From: Capnocytophaga sp.
GTDB lineage: Bacteria > Bacteroidota > Bacteroidia > Flavobacteriales > Flavobacteriaceae
Assembly: GCF_030532915.1 (NCBI RefSeq)
Contig: NZ_JAUNKD010000012.1
Coordinates: forward strand, 1-64,000
Reading direction: 5' to 3'
DNA length: 64,000 nt
Shown: positions 16,672 through 26,266 of the stretch, in pieces
Position numbering within the stretch: position 1 is the first letter of the stretch
Layout: every line of letters begins with the position of its first letter
Notes under the pieces: generated by a model
What the model was told of the DNA's origin: nothing
Databases searched by the model: none
What the model saw: the letters and a program-made list of their open reading frames with translations, nothing else
Program-made: the position numbers and the translations under genes

Positions 16672-16679
16672 TACATTTG
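16672..16679 (+). promoter_or_regulatory. TACATTTG -7 box of the S41 protease gene
   Basis: This box ends at 16679, where an in-frame GTG codon begins. Because transcription should start several bases further on, translation must begin at the ATG at 16697. Confidence 0.5.
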
Positions 16680-16696
16680 TGAAAAAAAAAGATAGT

Positions 16697-18133
16697 ATGA
16701 AAAGAGGAGTTTTATTCATAATGCTGATTTTTAGTTTGTTATCTTGTGATAAAGATAATAACGACAATCTTGATAAAGAATTGCACGTGCGTGATTTTAT
16801 CTGGAAAGGATTAAATCATTGGTATCTATGGCAAAAAGATGTCCCTGATTTGGCAGATAGTCGTTTTGCGGTAAGTGTGGCACAAACAAATGTAGACAAT
16901 ACGGCGTATGTAAACTTTTTAAAATCATATGATTCGCCTAAAAAATTGTTTGTTAATTTGTTAAATCAGTATCAAAAAATAGACCGATTTAGTTTCATAA
17001 CAGAAGATTACACCGAATTGGAGCGAAGTTTTCAAGGGATTTCACTCAGTTCAGGAATGAATTTTGTGTTATCACGTTATGGTTCCGGAGAAGGCGTGCT
17101 GGGCGTAGTGCGTTATGTATTACCTAATTCAAGTGCTGAATTACAAGGAGTTAAGCGAGGTGATATTTTTGTTGCCATTGACGGGACGCCTTTAAACATA
17201 AATAATTATACAAAACTCTTATTCAATCCCAGTTCGACAATGCGTATGGATATGGCAAGAGCTGAAAGAATTAATGATAAAATAAATATAGTGGAAACCG
17301 GCGTTTCTGTAACGGTAACGAAATCCGAAATTACTGAAAATCCGATTTTTATTCATAAAGTCATTACCAAAGGAGAACACAAAATAGGGTATTTGATGTA
17401 CAACAGTTTTGTAGCCAATTTTGATAAGGCACTCAATGAAGCTTTCGGGGAGTTTAAAAATCAAGGTGTTACTGATTTGGTGTTGGATTTGCGTTACAAC
17501 GGAGGCGGCAGAATTTCATCGGCGGTTTACCTCGCTTCAATGATTACAGGGCAGTTTGGCGGACAATTATTTGCCAAAGAACGCTGGAACGATAAATTAC
17601 AACCGATTATCGATAAATCGGGTGCATCACTCTATTTTGCCGATAAAATAGGTGCAACACCGATTAACAGCCTGAATTTAAGCAAAGTTCACATTATTAC
17701 AACCAACAGAACGGCTTCGGCAAGTGAGTTGGTTATCAATGGATTAAAGGCTTATGTTGATGTGGTGCAAATTGGTGAAACCACCCTCGGCAAAAACGAG
17801 GGTTCTATTACTGTTTACGATAGCCGTTCAGGTATTGATAAACAAGGGATTAACCCGAAACACAAGTGGGCGATGCAACCGTTGGTATTGAAAATCGAAA
17901 ATGCGCGAGGTGAGGGAGATTACACCAGTGGGTTGGTTCCGTCAATAACAATTGCAGAGGATGTTACCAATTTTGGGGTTTTAGGCGAAGAAAGCGAGCC
18001 GTTGCTTGCCAAAGCTATTCAAAACATAACCGGATTTTCAGGAAAATCGCTTCCAACCCAAGTCGTAATGCCGGTGCAATATCTTGCTGATTCAAAATCG
18101 TTTAATTTAGCTGAAAATCAAATGTATAAATAA
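16697..18133 (+). CDS. S41-family (C-terminal processing) protease lipoprotein
   Basis: This 478-residue lipoprotein (signal ending LLSC near residue 16) combines a PDZ-like region (LPNSSAELQGVKRGDIFVAI) with the S41 peptidase core: LDLRYNGGG, the nucleophile region TNRTASASELVINGLKAY and the lysine in TLGKNEGS. It probably degrades or trims periplasmic proteins. The ATG at 16697 is chosen over an upstream GTG that coincides with the promoter box. It is divergent from the sigma factor gene, which suggests possible shared control. Confidence 0.85.
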   Translation: MKRGVLFIMLIFSLLSCDKDNNDNLDKELHVRDFIWKGLNHWYLWQKDVPDLADSRFAVSVAQTNVDNTAYVNFLKSYDSPKKLFVNLLNQYQKIDRFSFITEDYTELERSFQGISLSSGMNFVLSRYGSGEGVLGVVRYVLPNSSAELQGVKRGDIFVAIDGTPLNINNYTKLLFNPSSTMRMDMARAERINDKINIVETGVSVTVTKSEITENPIFIHKVITKGEHKIGYLMYNSFVANFDKALNEAFGEFKNQGVTDLVLDLRYNGGGRISSAVYLASMITGQFGGQLFAKERWNDKLQPIIDKSGASLYFADKIGATPINSLNLSKVHIITTNRTASASELVINGLKAYVDVVQIGETTLGKNEGSITVYDSRSGIDKQGINPKHKWAMQPLVLKIENARGEGDYTSGLVPSITIAEDVTNFGVLGEESEPLLAKAIQNITGFSGKSLPTQVVMPVQYLADSKSFNLAENQMYK

Positions 18134-18150
18134 GTTTTACTTGACTGAAA

Positions 18151-19194
18151 ATGAACCGATTTTACAGTTTGAAAGTATCAAAAATAGAATCATTAACCGA
18201 GCAGTCCGTTAAAATTACGTTTAACCTGCCCGAACAGCTCAAAAATGAGTTTTCTTTTGATGCAGGGCAATACCTAACCTTACAGAAAACCATTCAGAAT
18301 CAGAAGGTTCGAAGGTCGTATTCGATTTGTTCGGCAACTGACAAATTACGGTTAAGTATTGCCGTAAAAAGAGTGCCTAACGGTATTTTTTCAACCTATC
18401 TCACTACTGTTTTAAAAGAAGGTGAGGCACTTGAAGTGATGCCTCCGCAAGGGAAATTTACTTTTGTTCCGGAATTTTTCCAAGTTTTTGATACAAAGAG
18501 CATTATGCTTTTTGCCGCAGGAAGCGGTATAACCCCGATGATGAGTATAATCAAAACGGCTTTGGCAAAAACCGCTATTAAAATAGTGCTTGTTTTTGGA
18601 AATAAATCAAAAGAAGAAACGCTGTTTTTCAGTGAAATAGAATCATTAAAGGCGATGTATCCTACTCGTTTTCTGGTACATTATGTATTCAGCCAAAAGG
18701 CGACGGACGGTAATTTTTTTGGCAGAATAGATGAAAAATTGCTTGAAGATGTGTTGAGTAGATACCAACAACTTGACTTTGAGCGTTATTATCTTTGCGG
18801 GCAATCAAAAATGATAATAAATCTCCGTGAAAAGATGCTTATTTTGGGAATATCGACTGATAAAATTGCAACCGAATTTTTTGAGGTAACAGAAAGTAAA
18901 AATGATTTTTTACAATCATCGGGTAATGTGCTTGTTACACTTGATTATAACGGCAAGAATCTTGTTTTTGAAGCCGATAAAAAACAAAGTTTGTTGCAAG
19001 CTGTTTTAAATCAAGGCATTGAAGTTCCTTATTCGTGTGTGAATGGTGTTTGTAGCAGTTGTATGGCGAAAGTGGTGGAAGGAAAAGTACAAATGGTTAA
19101 GAATGAGACACTTGTTCAAAAAGAAATTGATGAAGGTTGGGTGCTTATGTGCCAAGCCTATGCCTTTTCCGATGCGGTTAAAGTTGTTTATTAA
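18151..19194 (+). CDS. PaaE-like flavodoxin/ferredoxin reductase with 2Fe-2S domain
   Basis: The 347-residue protein has an FAD domain with RRSYSIC, an NAD(P) domain starting FAAGSGITPMMSI, and a C-terminal plant-type 2Fe-2S domain with CVNGVCSSC plus a later cysteine in VLMCQ. This order is that of PaaE, the reductase of the phenylacetyl-CoA epoxidase, and of related electron-transfer proteins. No paa oxygenase genes are near, so the electron acceptor is unknown. It follows the S41 gene by 17 bases. Confidence 0.85.
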   Translation: MNRFYSLKVSKIESLTEQSVKITFNLPEQLKNEFSFDAGQYLTLQKTIQNQKVRRSYSICSATDKLRLSIAVKRVPNGIFSTYLTTVLKEGEALEVMPPQGKFTFVPEFFQVFDTKSIMLFAAGSGITPMMSIIKTALAKTAIKIVLVFGNKSKEETLFFSEIESLKAMYPTRFLVHYVFSQKATDGNFFGRIDEKLLEDVLSRYQQLDFERYYLCGQSKMIINLREKMLILGISTDKIATEFFEVTESKNDFLQSSGNVLVTLDYNGKNLVFEADKKQSLLQAVLNQGIEVPYSCVNGVCSSCMAKVVEGKVQMVKNETLVQKEIDEGWVLMCQAYAFSDAVKVVY

Positions 19195-19221
19195 TATGTA
19201 CTAATTAAAAAATATAATAAG

Positions 19222-19590
19222 ATGAAACGTATGTTAATTATTCTAACCATAAGTTTATCAGCTTGTGGTTCAAGTGGTTCGGTTAAAAATATGGCGATGA
19301 AAGATTATGAGCCAAAGCCGGAAAATATTTTGGTAGATATCAGAACGCCGGAAGAGTTTTCAAGTGGACACGTAAAAGGAGCCGTAAATGTTGATTTTTT
19401 TGATGAAAATTTTGTAGCAAATTTTCAAAAACAATTCAAAAAAACAGACGTGATTTACATTCATTGCAAAAGCGGTGGGCGCAGTTCAAAAGCGGTGCAA
19501 GCCCTTGAAGAAAAAGGATATAAAAACTTAATTCACTTAGACGGAGGCATCTTGCAATGGTTTGAAGCCGGAAAACCGATTGAGAAATAG
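19222..19590 (+). CDS. Rhodanese-like lipoprotein
   Basis: This 122-residue protein has a lipoprotein signal (LSAC near residue 15) and a single rhodanese domain (about 35-118) with the active loop CKSGGRSS. Single-domain rhodaneses move sulfane sulfur; the envelope location suggests thiosulfate or persulfide handling or a redox role. The start is 27 bases after the reductase gene, so the two may be one operon. Confidence 0.85.
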   Translation: MKRMLIILTISLSACGSSGSVKNMAMKDYEPKPENILVDIRTPEEFSSGHVKGAVNVDFFDENFVANFQKQFKKTDVIYIHCKSGGRSSKAVQALEEKGYKNLIHLDGGILQWFEAGKPIEK

Positions 19591-19672
19591 TAACTTGTTT
19601 AGATTTAATATAAATTAGATTATTCTTTTTATAAAAGCGATTTTTTATTCTGTGAAATAGCCGGAAAAAGTA

Positions 19673-19680
19673 TATCTTTG
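19673..19680 (+). promoter_or_regulatory. TATCTTTG -7 box of the 56-residue membrane protein gene
   Basis: A perfect TATCTTTG lies 17 bases before the ATG at 19698. No clear TTTG is found at the usual distance upstream. Confidence 0.5.
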
Positions 19681-19697
19681 GGGCAAAATTTTCAATT

Positions 19698-19868
19698 ATG
19701 TTTGAATTTGATCAATATTTGGGCTTTTTAGTCTTTTTAGGGATTGCAACCATTGGTTTTTGGTTGATGATTTTCTTGCTGACATTCGTAGTTCCTTACT
19801 GGGTTGGGGGCGCCATTTTAGAGCGAATCCAAGAGAAAAGAGCTGCTAAAAAGGCTAAAAAAGAATAA
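19698..19868 (+). CDS. Small membrane protein of 56 residues
   Basis: The frame runs from ATG at 19698 to TAA at 19866-19868. It starts MFEFDQYLGFLVFLG, continues through one or two hydrophobic helices (about 8-34), has PYWVGGAI at 33-40 and ends in a basic tail (REKRAAKKAKK-like). The perfect -7 box upstream, the A-rich region before the start and the membrane-like composition support a real gene. Function is unknown. It lies between the rhodanese gene and the YihY gene. Confidence 0.65.
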   Translation: MFEFDQYLGFLVFLGIATIGFWLMIFLLTFVVPYWVGGAILERIQEKRAAKKAKKE

Positions 19869-19961
19869 ATTTACAAACCGAATAAATATTTTATAGAAAT
19901 GTGATTATCAGATTTTTGCGGAAGGAATTCTTTCGCGAAAGTCTTTTTGTTGTTTTTTGTT

Positions 19962-20879
19962 ATGTCAAAGCTAATAGAACAAAAGTTAGAAAAAATTCCC
20001 ATTATCAAAAACATTGTAGCTTTTTTGAAACGTATTTCCTTGTCCCGAAATACCTTTTCGCTCTATGATTTGCTTGAACTTTACATAGTTGGGATTGCCA
20101 AAGGAGCGCTGACGTATCGGGCAAGTGCCATTTCGTACAGTTTTTTTATCGCACTATTTCCGTTTTTGTTATTCATTTTAAATTTGATTCCGTATGTGCC
20201 GATTGAAGGCTTCCAAACAGATGTTTGGCTCTTTATCAACGATTTACTGCCCCCCGGAACCAATGATTTTTTCTCAGGAATTTTTTTTGACATAGCCGAC
20301 AAAAAACGAGGAGGCTTGCTTTCGTCCGTGTTTTTCTTATCTATCTTTTTGATGACCAACGGAATAGTAGCTATTTTTGGCGGTTTTGAATTTTCGTATC
20401 ACGTGAAAATTACTCGAACTTTCATCAAGCAATATCTAATTTCTCTAATGGTAGCTATCATATTGGGATTGTTGATATTAGCCATCGTGTCGATGTTTAT
20501 TTTCTATGAGGTGTACTTGCTCCCTTACTTTGAAAAGTTAGGAATTCTACACGCGAATGAAATGTTGCTAAAATGGTCAAAAATAGGATTTATTTCCATC
20601 ATTGCCTTTTTCGGTACATCAATTCTCTTCTTTTTTGGTACGCACGAAGGCAAAAAAAGCAAGTTTTTTTCGGTTGGCTCTATTTTTACGTTGCTTCTTT
20701 TTGGGCTAACTACCTATTTATTTGGTATTTACATTGAAAATTTTTCACAATACAATCAACTTTATGGTTCTATTGGGGCATTGTTGATTTTTTTGTTGTA
20801 TATTTGGCTGAATTCAAATATTCTTTTGTTAGGGTTTGAACTCAATGCAGCACTTTTACGACTAAAAAAATCAAGTTAA
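19962..20879 (+). CDS. YihY/BrkB-family inner-membrane protein
   Basis: The 305-residue protein has six hydrophobic segments after a cytoplasmic N-terminus and the family features KGALTYRASAISYSFFIALFP and LYGSIGALLIFLLYIWLNSNILLLGFELNA. YihY proteins were once called ribonuclease BN; that activity belongs to another gene, and the true role is unknown. The ATG at 19962 is preferred over the upstream TTG at 19947. Its stop codon abuts the priA start (TAAATG). Confidence 0.87.
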   Translation: MSKLIEQKLEKIPIIKNIVAFLKRISLSRNTFSLYDLLELYIVGIAKGALTYRASAISYSFFIALFPFLLFILNLIPYVPIEGFQTDVWLFINDLLPPGTNDFFSGIFFDIADKKRGGLLSSVFFLSIFLMTNGIVAIFGGFEFSYHVKITRTFIKQYLISLMVAIILGLLILAIVSMFIFYEVYLLPYFEKLGILHANEMLLKWSKIGFISIIAFFGTSILFFFGTHEGKKSKFFSVGSIFTLLLFGLTTYLFGIYIENFSQYNQLYGSIGALLIFLLYIWLNSNILLLGFELNAALLRLKKSS

Positions 20880-23330
20880 ATGACTTATTTTGTTGATGTT
20901 ATATTGCCTCTTCCCATTCGGAAGTTATTTACCTATCAGGTAAATGAAGATGAAGCCCGATTTTTACAACCGGGAATGCGTATTGCCGTACCTTTCGGTA
21001 AATCAAATGTTTACACGGCTATGGTGAGTCAAATTCATACCAATCAGCCAACTTACCAGACCAAAGAAATCGAATATATTTTAGACGAAACTCCTGTGAT
21101 TAGTCCGTTGCAACTGCAACATTGGCAGTGGATTGCTGATTTTTATATGTGTTCACTGGGCGAGGTGTACAAAGCGGCTATGCCTTCCACTTTTTTGCTG
21201 GAAAGTGAAACAATGATTGAAATGGATGGTAAAGGATTGGAAATGAGTTTGTTTACTGACGATGAATGGTTGGTTTACGATGCTTTGAATTTCAAAAATG
21301 CTTTAACGGGTAGTGAGGTTGAAAAAATCGTAGGGAAGAAAAAAGCGCTGAAAGTGTTGCAAACTTTGGTTGGGAAAAAAGCCATTAAACTTTCGGAGCG
21401 AATGTTTGAAAAATATGTCCCGAAGTTGATAAAATATGTGCGTTTAGCTCCTCAGTATCAGTCTGATGATGGTATAAAGAATGCTTTTGATATGCTGGCG
21501 CGTGCCGAAAAGCAAAAGCAGCTGGTGGTAGCTTATTTCAACCATTTTAATAAGGAAAAAACACCTTTGTCGGCTGAAAAATTGCTGTCGCAAGCCAATA
21601 CTTCGGCGAGTGTGCTGAAATCAGTGGTAGAAAAAGGTATTTTCGAGGAATATTTCATTCAAAAAGACCGTGTCAGTTTTGCCGGCGATGCACTAACTTT
21701 TAATGGATTGACCCAACCACAGCAAGAAGCCCTCCTGCAAATTCAACAGCAATTTCAGGAAAATCAAGTAGTTTTGTTTCAGGGGGTTACGGCATCAGGG
21801 AAGACCGAAATTTATATGCAACTTATTGAGCAAGTGCTTAAATCGGGCAAGCAGGTGCTTTATTTGCTTCCTGAAATCGGGCTTACCGTACATCTAATCA
21901 ATCGGTTGAAGAAATATTTTGGTGATAACCTCGGGGTATACCATTCAAAATATAGTTTGGATGAACGCACGGAACTTTGGAATAATGTTCTGGCAAGCAG
22001 TACTAAGAATCAATTAGTTGTAGGGACCCGTTCATCGGTTTTTCTCCCTTTTTCTGATTTGGGATTGGTTATTGTTGATGAAGAACACGACCCTTCATAC
22101 CGTCAGTATGACCCTGCGCCGCGTTTTCAGGCGCGTGATGCGGCTATCGTTCTGGCTAAATTGCATCAAGCCAATGTGTTACTGGGTTCGGCAACGCCTT
22201 CACTTGAAAGCCTCCATAATGCACACCGAAAAAAATATGGTTATGTGCATCTTTCAAAACGTTTCGGAGATTTCTGCCCTCCTGAAATAGCGCTTATTGA
22301 TTTGAAAGACAAACGTTTTAGAAAACAGATGAGCGGGCATTTTTCCGATGTGCTTATTACTGAAATCGAAGCGACTTTAAGGCAAGGTAGTCAGGTTATT
22401 TTATTTCAAAATCAGCGTGGCTATGCTCCTGTGGTTTTGTGCGAATCTTGCGGTACGGTTCCGCAATGTCCGCAATGTGATGTGAGCCTCACCTACCATC
22501 AGGGGCGCAATCAATTGCGTTGTCATTACTGTGGTTATGCCATAGCGATGCCCCAAACTTGCTCAGCTTGCGGTAGTTCACACCTGACCACGAAAGGTTT
22601 TGGAACGGAGCAGCTAACCAATGAATTAACGATGCTTTTCCCCGATGCTGCTATTGACCGAATGGACCAGGACACCACCGCCGGAAAGTATGGCTATGAA
22701 AAAATTCTTTCAAAATTTGAACAACAACAAACGCAAATTTTGGTTGGGACACAAATGATTAGCAAAGGATTGGACTTTGAGAATGTCGGTCTGGTAGGCG
22801 TGATGAACGCCGATTCGCTGATTCATTTTCCGGATTTTCGCGCACACGAACGTAGTTTTCAGCTCCTGATGCAACTATCGGGCAGGGCTGGGCGCAGCGC
22901 TAAACAGGGTAAAGTACTCATTCAGACCTATAATCCCAAACATCCCGTGGTGCAACAAGTGCTTCACAATAATTTCAAACAAATGTTCCAGACGCAACTA
23001 ACCGAACGACAGGTGTTTTTGTATCCGCCGTTTGTGCGTTTGCTGAAAATAACCCTGAAACATCCTGATTTTAACAAAGTAAACGAAGGGGCGGCGTGGT
23101 TTGCCGATGTGTTGCGACAGCATTTTGGCTCGCAGAATGGTTTGGAAGTGTTAGGACCTGAGTTCCCGTTGGTTTCACGTATCCGAAATGAGTATATCAA
23201 GGATATTTTGGTGAAAATATCACCCGAAGTTTCGGTTGAAAAGGTTAAAAAACACGTATTGCGCACCGAAATAACCTTTCAAGCGGTACCCAATTTTAGA
23301 GCTATTCGTCTTATTTTTATGGTGGAATAA
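20880..23330 (+). CDS. priA: Primosomal replication protein N' (PriA helicase)
   Basis: This 816-residue superfamily 2 helicase restarts stalled replication forks. The Walker A loop GVTASGKTE is near residue 302, the DEEH box (VDEEHDPSYRQYD) near 399, and the zinc-binding cysteine pairs (CESC, CPQC, CHYC, CSAC) at about 521-575 interrupt the helicase core as in all PriA proteins. The N-terminal DNA-binding domain begins FVDVILPLPIRKLFTY. Length is slightly above the family mean. Confidence 0.95.
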   Translation: MTYFVDVILPLPIRKLFTYQVNEDEARFLQPGMRIAVPFGKSNVYTAMVSQIHTNQPTYQTKEIEYILDETPVISPLQLQHWQWIADFYMCSLGEVYKAAMPSTFLLESETMIEMDGKGLEMSLFTDDEWLVYDALNFKNALTGSEVEKIVGKKKALKVLQTLVGKKAIKLSERMFEKYVPKLIKYVRLAPQYQSDDGIKNAFDMLARAEKQKQLVVAYFNHFNKEKTPLSAEKLLSQANTSASVLKSVVEKGIFEEYFIQKDRVSFAGDALTFNGLTQPQQEALLQIQQQFQENQVVLFQGVTASGKTEIYMQLIEQVLKSGKQVLYLLPEIGLTVHLINRLKKYFGDNLGVYHSKYSLDERTELWNNVLASSTKNQLVVGTRSSVFLPFSDLGLVIVDEEHDPSYRQYDPAPRFQARDAAIVLAKLHQANVLLGSATPSLESLHNAHRKKYGYVHLSKRFGDFCPPEIALIDLKDKRFRKQMSGHFSDVLITEIEATLRQGSQVILFQNQRGYAPVVLCESCGTVPQCPQCDVSLTYHQGRNQLRCHYCGYAIAMPQTCSACGSSHLTTKGFGTEQLTNELTMLFPDAAIDRMDQDTTAGKYGYEKILSKFEQQQTQILVGTQMISKGLDFENVGLVGVMNADSLIHFPDFRAHERSFQLLMQLSGRAGRSAKQGKVLIQTYNPKHPVVQQVLHNNFKQMFQTQLTERQVFLYPPFVRLLKITLKHPDFNKVNEGAAWFADVLRQHFGSQNGLEVLGPEFPLVSRIRNEYIKDILVKISPEVSVEKVKKHVLRTEITFQAVPNFRAIRLIFMVE

Positions 23331-23349
23331 CAAAAATATCCGTACGAGC

Positions 23350-23379
23350 AAGTGCAACATTTTGTTGCGCTTTTTTTGT
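23350..23379 (+). terminator. Terminator of priA
   Basis: AAGTGCAAC (23350-23358) pairs with GTTGCGCTT (23364-23372) and is followed by a T run. Confidence 0.75.
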
Positions 23380-23454
23380 TTCCGTTCGTTTGGCTTTTTG
23401 ACGTATAAAAGTATTAATGAGATGATTTGGAGTATATAGATAACTCTATATAAT

Positions 23455-23695
23455 TTGTTTTTTTATTTCTGTTCTTTTGTCTTGAAACAAAAGAATCAAA
23501 AATTCAAGACTTTGGATACTACGCTAAAAATCAATTTTATTTCGCTGAAAATCTCCGAACTTGCTCCCTGCGGTCGCTTCGAACAGCGGATATTTTCTAC
23601 GCTTCATTCATTGATTTTTTTAACGACACATACTCCGCAGTGCGGACTTTGTCTCCAAGGTCGAAAATCACTCTTGAAAATAGTAGCAATTTAAA
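23455..23695 (+). repeat. Putative dispersed Bacteroidota repeat with a spurious reading frame
   Basis: The gap after priA contains a stretch that starts with TCTTGAAACAAAAGAATCAA and goes on to a region rich in short inverted pieces (ACTCCGCAGTGCGGA). It can be read as a 79-codon frame, but that frame starts in low-complexity sequence, lacks a promoter box and resembles no family. I recall similar sequence between genes in other Bacteroidota genomes, but could not check. Best treated as a non-coding dispersed repeat. Confidence 0.35.
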
Positions 23696-23763
23696 ATGAG
23701 TTAGTTATATCACCAACCATCATTAGCATCAAAAATACCAAACGACGGGTCTTCGGCATTAAA

Positions 23764-23798
23764 AAAACTTCAAGAGCGATGACCCTTGAAGTTTTTTT
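23764..23798. terminator. Bidirectional terminator
   Basis: AAAACTTCAAG (23764-23774) pairs with CTTGAAGTTTT (23785-23795), flanked by A and T runs so it works on both strands. It mainly serves the minus-strand DASS gene that ends at 23826. Confidence 0.8.
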
Positions 23799-23825
23799 GG
23801 TTTTTGGTTTGAATGGAAAATCCTT

Positions 23826-25271
23826 TTAAAAGAATATCATAAAGATAAGCATCGTTACACCGCAGATAATCAGTGGTCCTACAACCCCCGCTATTAGTCC
23901 GATGTACCTAAAATCTTTCTGTTGCAGGTAATTGGTACTGTAAACAATGGCGTTGGGGGGCGTTGAGATGGGTAAAAACAAGGCGGTGGAAGCACTCAAA
24001 CCGATAACCACCGGCAAAACAATCGGGTGTTGGTGCGCCAAAATCGCTGCAATGGGTATGAGAATCGTTGCCGTAGCCGTATTACTCATTACGTTGGACA
24101 TCAGTACCGTTAAGAAGGCAAAAACGAAGACCAACACGTAAAAATTCAAGTTTACCTGCTGCAATTTATCAACATAATGCTGCGCCAAGCCCGTTTCTTT
24201 GATAGCCATCCCCAGCGCCAAACCACCGGCAACGAGCATCAGCGTGTCCCAAGGCAATTTACGCACATCGTGTCCGTTGATGATACCCAACATCGTGAAA
24301 AGCATAATTGGGAGGAATGAAACAATTGAAGCGGGAATGTTATGTACCTTTTCGGTAAGCCACAGCAACAGCGTGAGGCACAGAATGATAAGCACAACGT
24401 TCTTTTTCATCTTTAAAATGGAGGGACTCTCCTTTTTTTCCTCCTCGGTGAGTTCTTCATCCAATTGAATATGTATCGGCGTGTTTGATTTGATGTATTT
24501 TACCTTTAATAAGTACCACGCAATCAGGGTTAAAAGAATCGAAACGGGTATGCCCACGTACATCCATTCAAGAAATCCGATACCTTTGTTGGAAAGTGCA
24601 TCAACGGCAATGGCGTTGGGGGGCGAACCGATAAGCGTTCCCATACCGCCAAAGGAAGCCGCCGCCGCAATACCGATAAGCAAGGCTTTGCTCAACGTTG
24701 AATCCTTCGGGAGGGTTTGCAAAAAGGCAGCAACCGATGCCACCATCATCGCGGTGGTTGCTGTGTTGGACATAATCATCGAAAAGGTTGCCGTGGTGAG
24801 CATCAGCCCTAAAAGGATTCGGTCGGGGGTTTTCCCGAAGCGCGAAATGGACATCTTGAACACCACCCTGTCCAAATGGGTTTTCTGCATCGCATAAGCG
24901 ATGAAGAAACCGCCCAACATCAGCCAGATAACACTGTTCGACCAGGTGTTTACGTACTCCTGATAGTACGATTTGGCGTTTTCGGGGTCTAATTCGGAGT
25001 AATAACTGTTGGTGGCAAAGATAAGAAAACCGAAAATAAAAAGCCCCGTGGCAAAAGGCGGGATTGCTTCGGTTACCCATAGCCCAATAGCCAAGAAAAG
25101 AATGAAAAGCACATAGAGTTGCGCCCGATTAAGCTCTGGCTCATACAGCCAGTACGTCAGCCCGAATGCCAAAATGGCACTGAGCAAAAAGTAGATAATC
25201 CTGCGCTGGATGTCAACCACTTTTTGAATGCGCGACAAGATTTGCATCGAGTAATGTCTTGAATCTGCCAT
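23826..25271 (-). CDS. DASS-family sodium/dicarboxylate (SLC13-type) transporter
   Basis: This 481-residue protein has about 11-12 membrane segments and both halves of the internally duplicated DASS fold: the sodium- and substrate-binding SNT motifs (MSNTATTAMMVAS and VMSNTATATILIP) and the matching GSPPNAIAV and STPPNAIVY motifs. It probably imports C4-dicarboxylates, citrate or sulfate with sodium. The promoter on the minus strand has TATTTTTG at 25314-25307. The 1-kb gap upstream is filled by array D. Confidence 0.88.
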   Translation of the reverse strand: MADSRHYSMQILSRIQKVVDIQRRIIYFLLSAILAFGLTYWLYEPELNRAQLYVLFILFLAIGLWVTEAIPPFATGLFIFGFLIFATNSYYSELDPENAKSYYQEYVNTWSNSVIWLMLGGFFIAYAMQKTHLDRVVFKMSISRFGKTPDRILLGLMLTTATFSMIMSNTATTAMMVASVAAFLQTLPKDSTLSKALLIGIAAAASFGGMGTLIGSPPNAIAVDALSNKGIGFLEWMYVGIPVSILLTLIAWYLLKVKYIKSNTPIHIQLDEELTEEEKKESPSILKMKKNVVLIILCLTLLLWLTEKVHNIPASIVSFLPIMLFTMLGIINGHDVRKLPWDTLMLVAGGLALGMAIKETGLAQHYVDKLQQVNLNFYVLVFVFAFLTVLMSNVMSNTATATILIPIAAILAHQHPIVLPVVIGLSASTALFLPISTPPNAIVYSTNYLQQKDFRYIGLIAGVVGPLIICGVTMLIFMIFF

Positions 25272-25473
25272 AGTATATATGATATAAGTTGGTTACGAAT
25301 TTTGGTCAAAAATACGAATAAAAAAGATAAAAAACAATTTTTATACGAAAGAAATATTTTTTTTGAAAATTACCTCATTTAGGCAGTTTAAAAGTGAGGA
25401 TAAGTATTTTATTTAGTTAGAAATAAACCCGATACAGGTGCTGAAAATCATCTTAAAAGCCATTCATAACATC

Positions 25474-26145
25474 AATCTTTGTCAAATTTCCAAAATTTTG
25501 ATAATGATATAGACCGTAATCATTCTTCAAATTACCTCAAACCATTTTTAAACTATTTCAAACAACCTTCAAACCACCTCAAACATTCTTTAAACTATTT
25601 CAAACACTTTTCAGATGGCCTTGGAGATGATTTGTTATATTAATCTTTGTCAAAGTTCCAAAATTTTGACAAAGATACAGACCGTAATCGTTCTTCAAAC
25701 CACCTCAAACATTCTTCAAACTATATCAAATAATTTTCAAACCATTTCAAACACTTTTCGGATGACCTCATAGGTGGTTCAGATGACTTCAGAGGAGGTT
25801 CGTTGTATTAATCTTTGTCAAAGTTCTAAAACTTTGACAAAGAGACAGACCGTAATGATTCTTTAAACCACCTCAAACATTCTTCAAACTATATCAAATA
25901 ATCTTCAAACTATTTCAAACACTTTTCAGATAGCCTTGGAGATGATTTGTTATATTAATCTTTGTCAAAGTTCCAAAACTTTGACAAAGAGACAGACCGT
26001 AATGATTATTTAAACCATTTTAAATACTTTTCGGATGGCTTCGAAGGTAGTTCGTTTTATTAATCTTTGTCAAAGTTCCAAAACTTTGCCAAAGATACAA
26101 ACTGTAATAATCCTTCAAATCATTTTAATCATTTTTTCAAACTAT
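25474..26145. repeat. Long 21-bp periodic array with a recurring palindrome (array D)
   Basis: The 995-base gene-free region between the DASS gene and dcp is mostly one array. From 25474 to 26145 it can be cut into 32 consecutive 21-base units without a gap. An anchor unit beginning AATCTTTGTCAAAGTTCC recurs at 25474, 25642, 25810, 25957 and 26062; the intervals 168, 168, 147 and 105 are 8, 8, 7 and 5 units. Between anchors the units follow TCAAACNNTN then TTCAAACNANN. Anchor plus next unit form the palindrome CTTTGTCAAAG, loop, CTTTGACAAAG. Frames on both strands are closed by stops. Confidence 0.9.
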
Positions 26146-26199
26146 CTCAAACAACCTCCAAACTATCTTAAAAATCATCGGAATCATTAATCAGACCCC

Positions 26200-26243
26200 A
26201 AAAAATACGGATTGAACAAAATAGCGTTCAATCCGTATTTTTT
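26200..26243. terminator. Strong bidirectional terminator
   Basis: An 18-base perfect stem (26200-26217 with 26226-26243) begins with six A and ends with six T, around the loop AAAATAGC. It ends the minus-strand dcp transcript at 26267 and would also block plus-strand transcription leaving array D. Confidence 0.85.
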
Positions 26244-26266
26244 GACATATGTGTGTGATGGTTAGT

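Noticed and set aside
23455..23694. 79-codon frame after priA
   Set aside because: It lies within repeat-like sequence, starts in low-complexity DNA and shows no protein family features.
25474..26145. CRISPR array
   Set aside because: The repeats are contiguous 21-bp units with drifting sequence and no unique spacers; the better-conserved anchor recurs at 105-168 bp, far from CRISPR spacing, and no cas operon is present. VapD is only a Cas2-fold relative.
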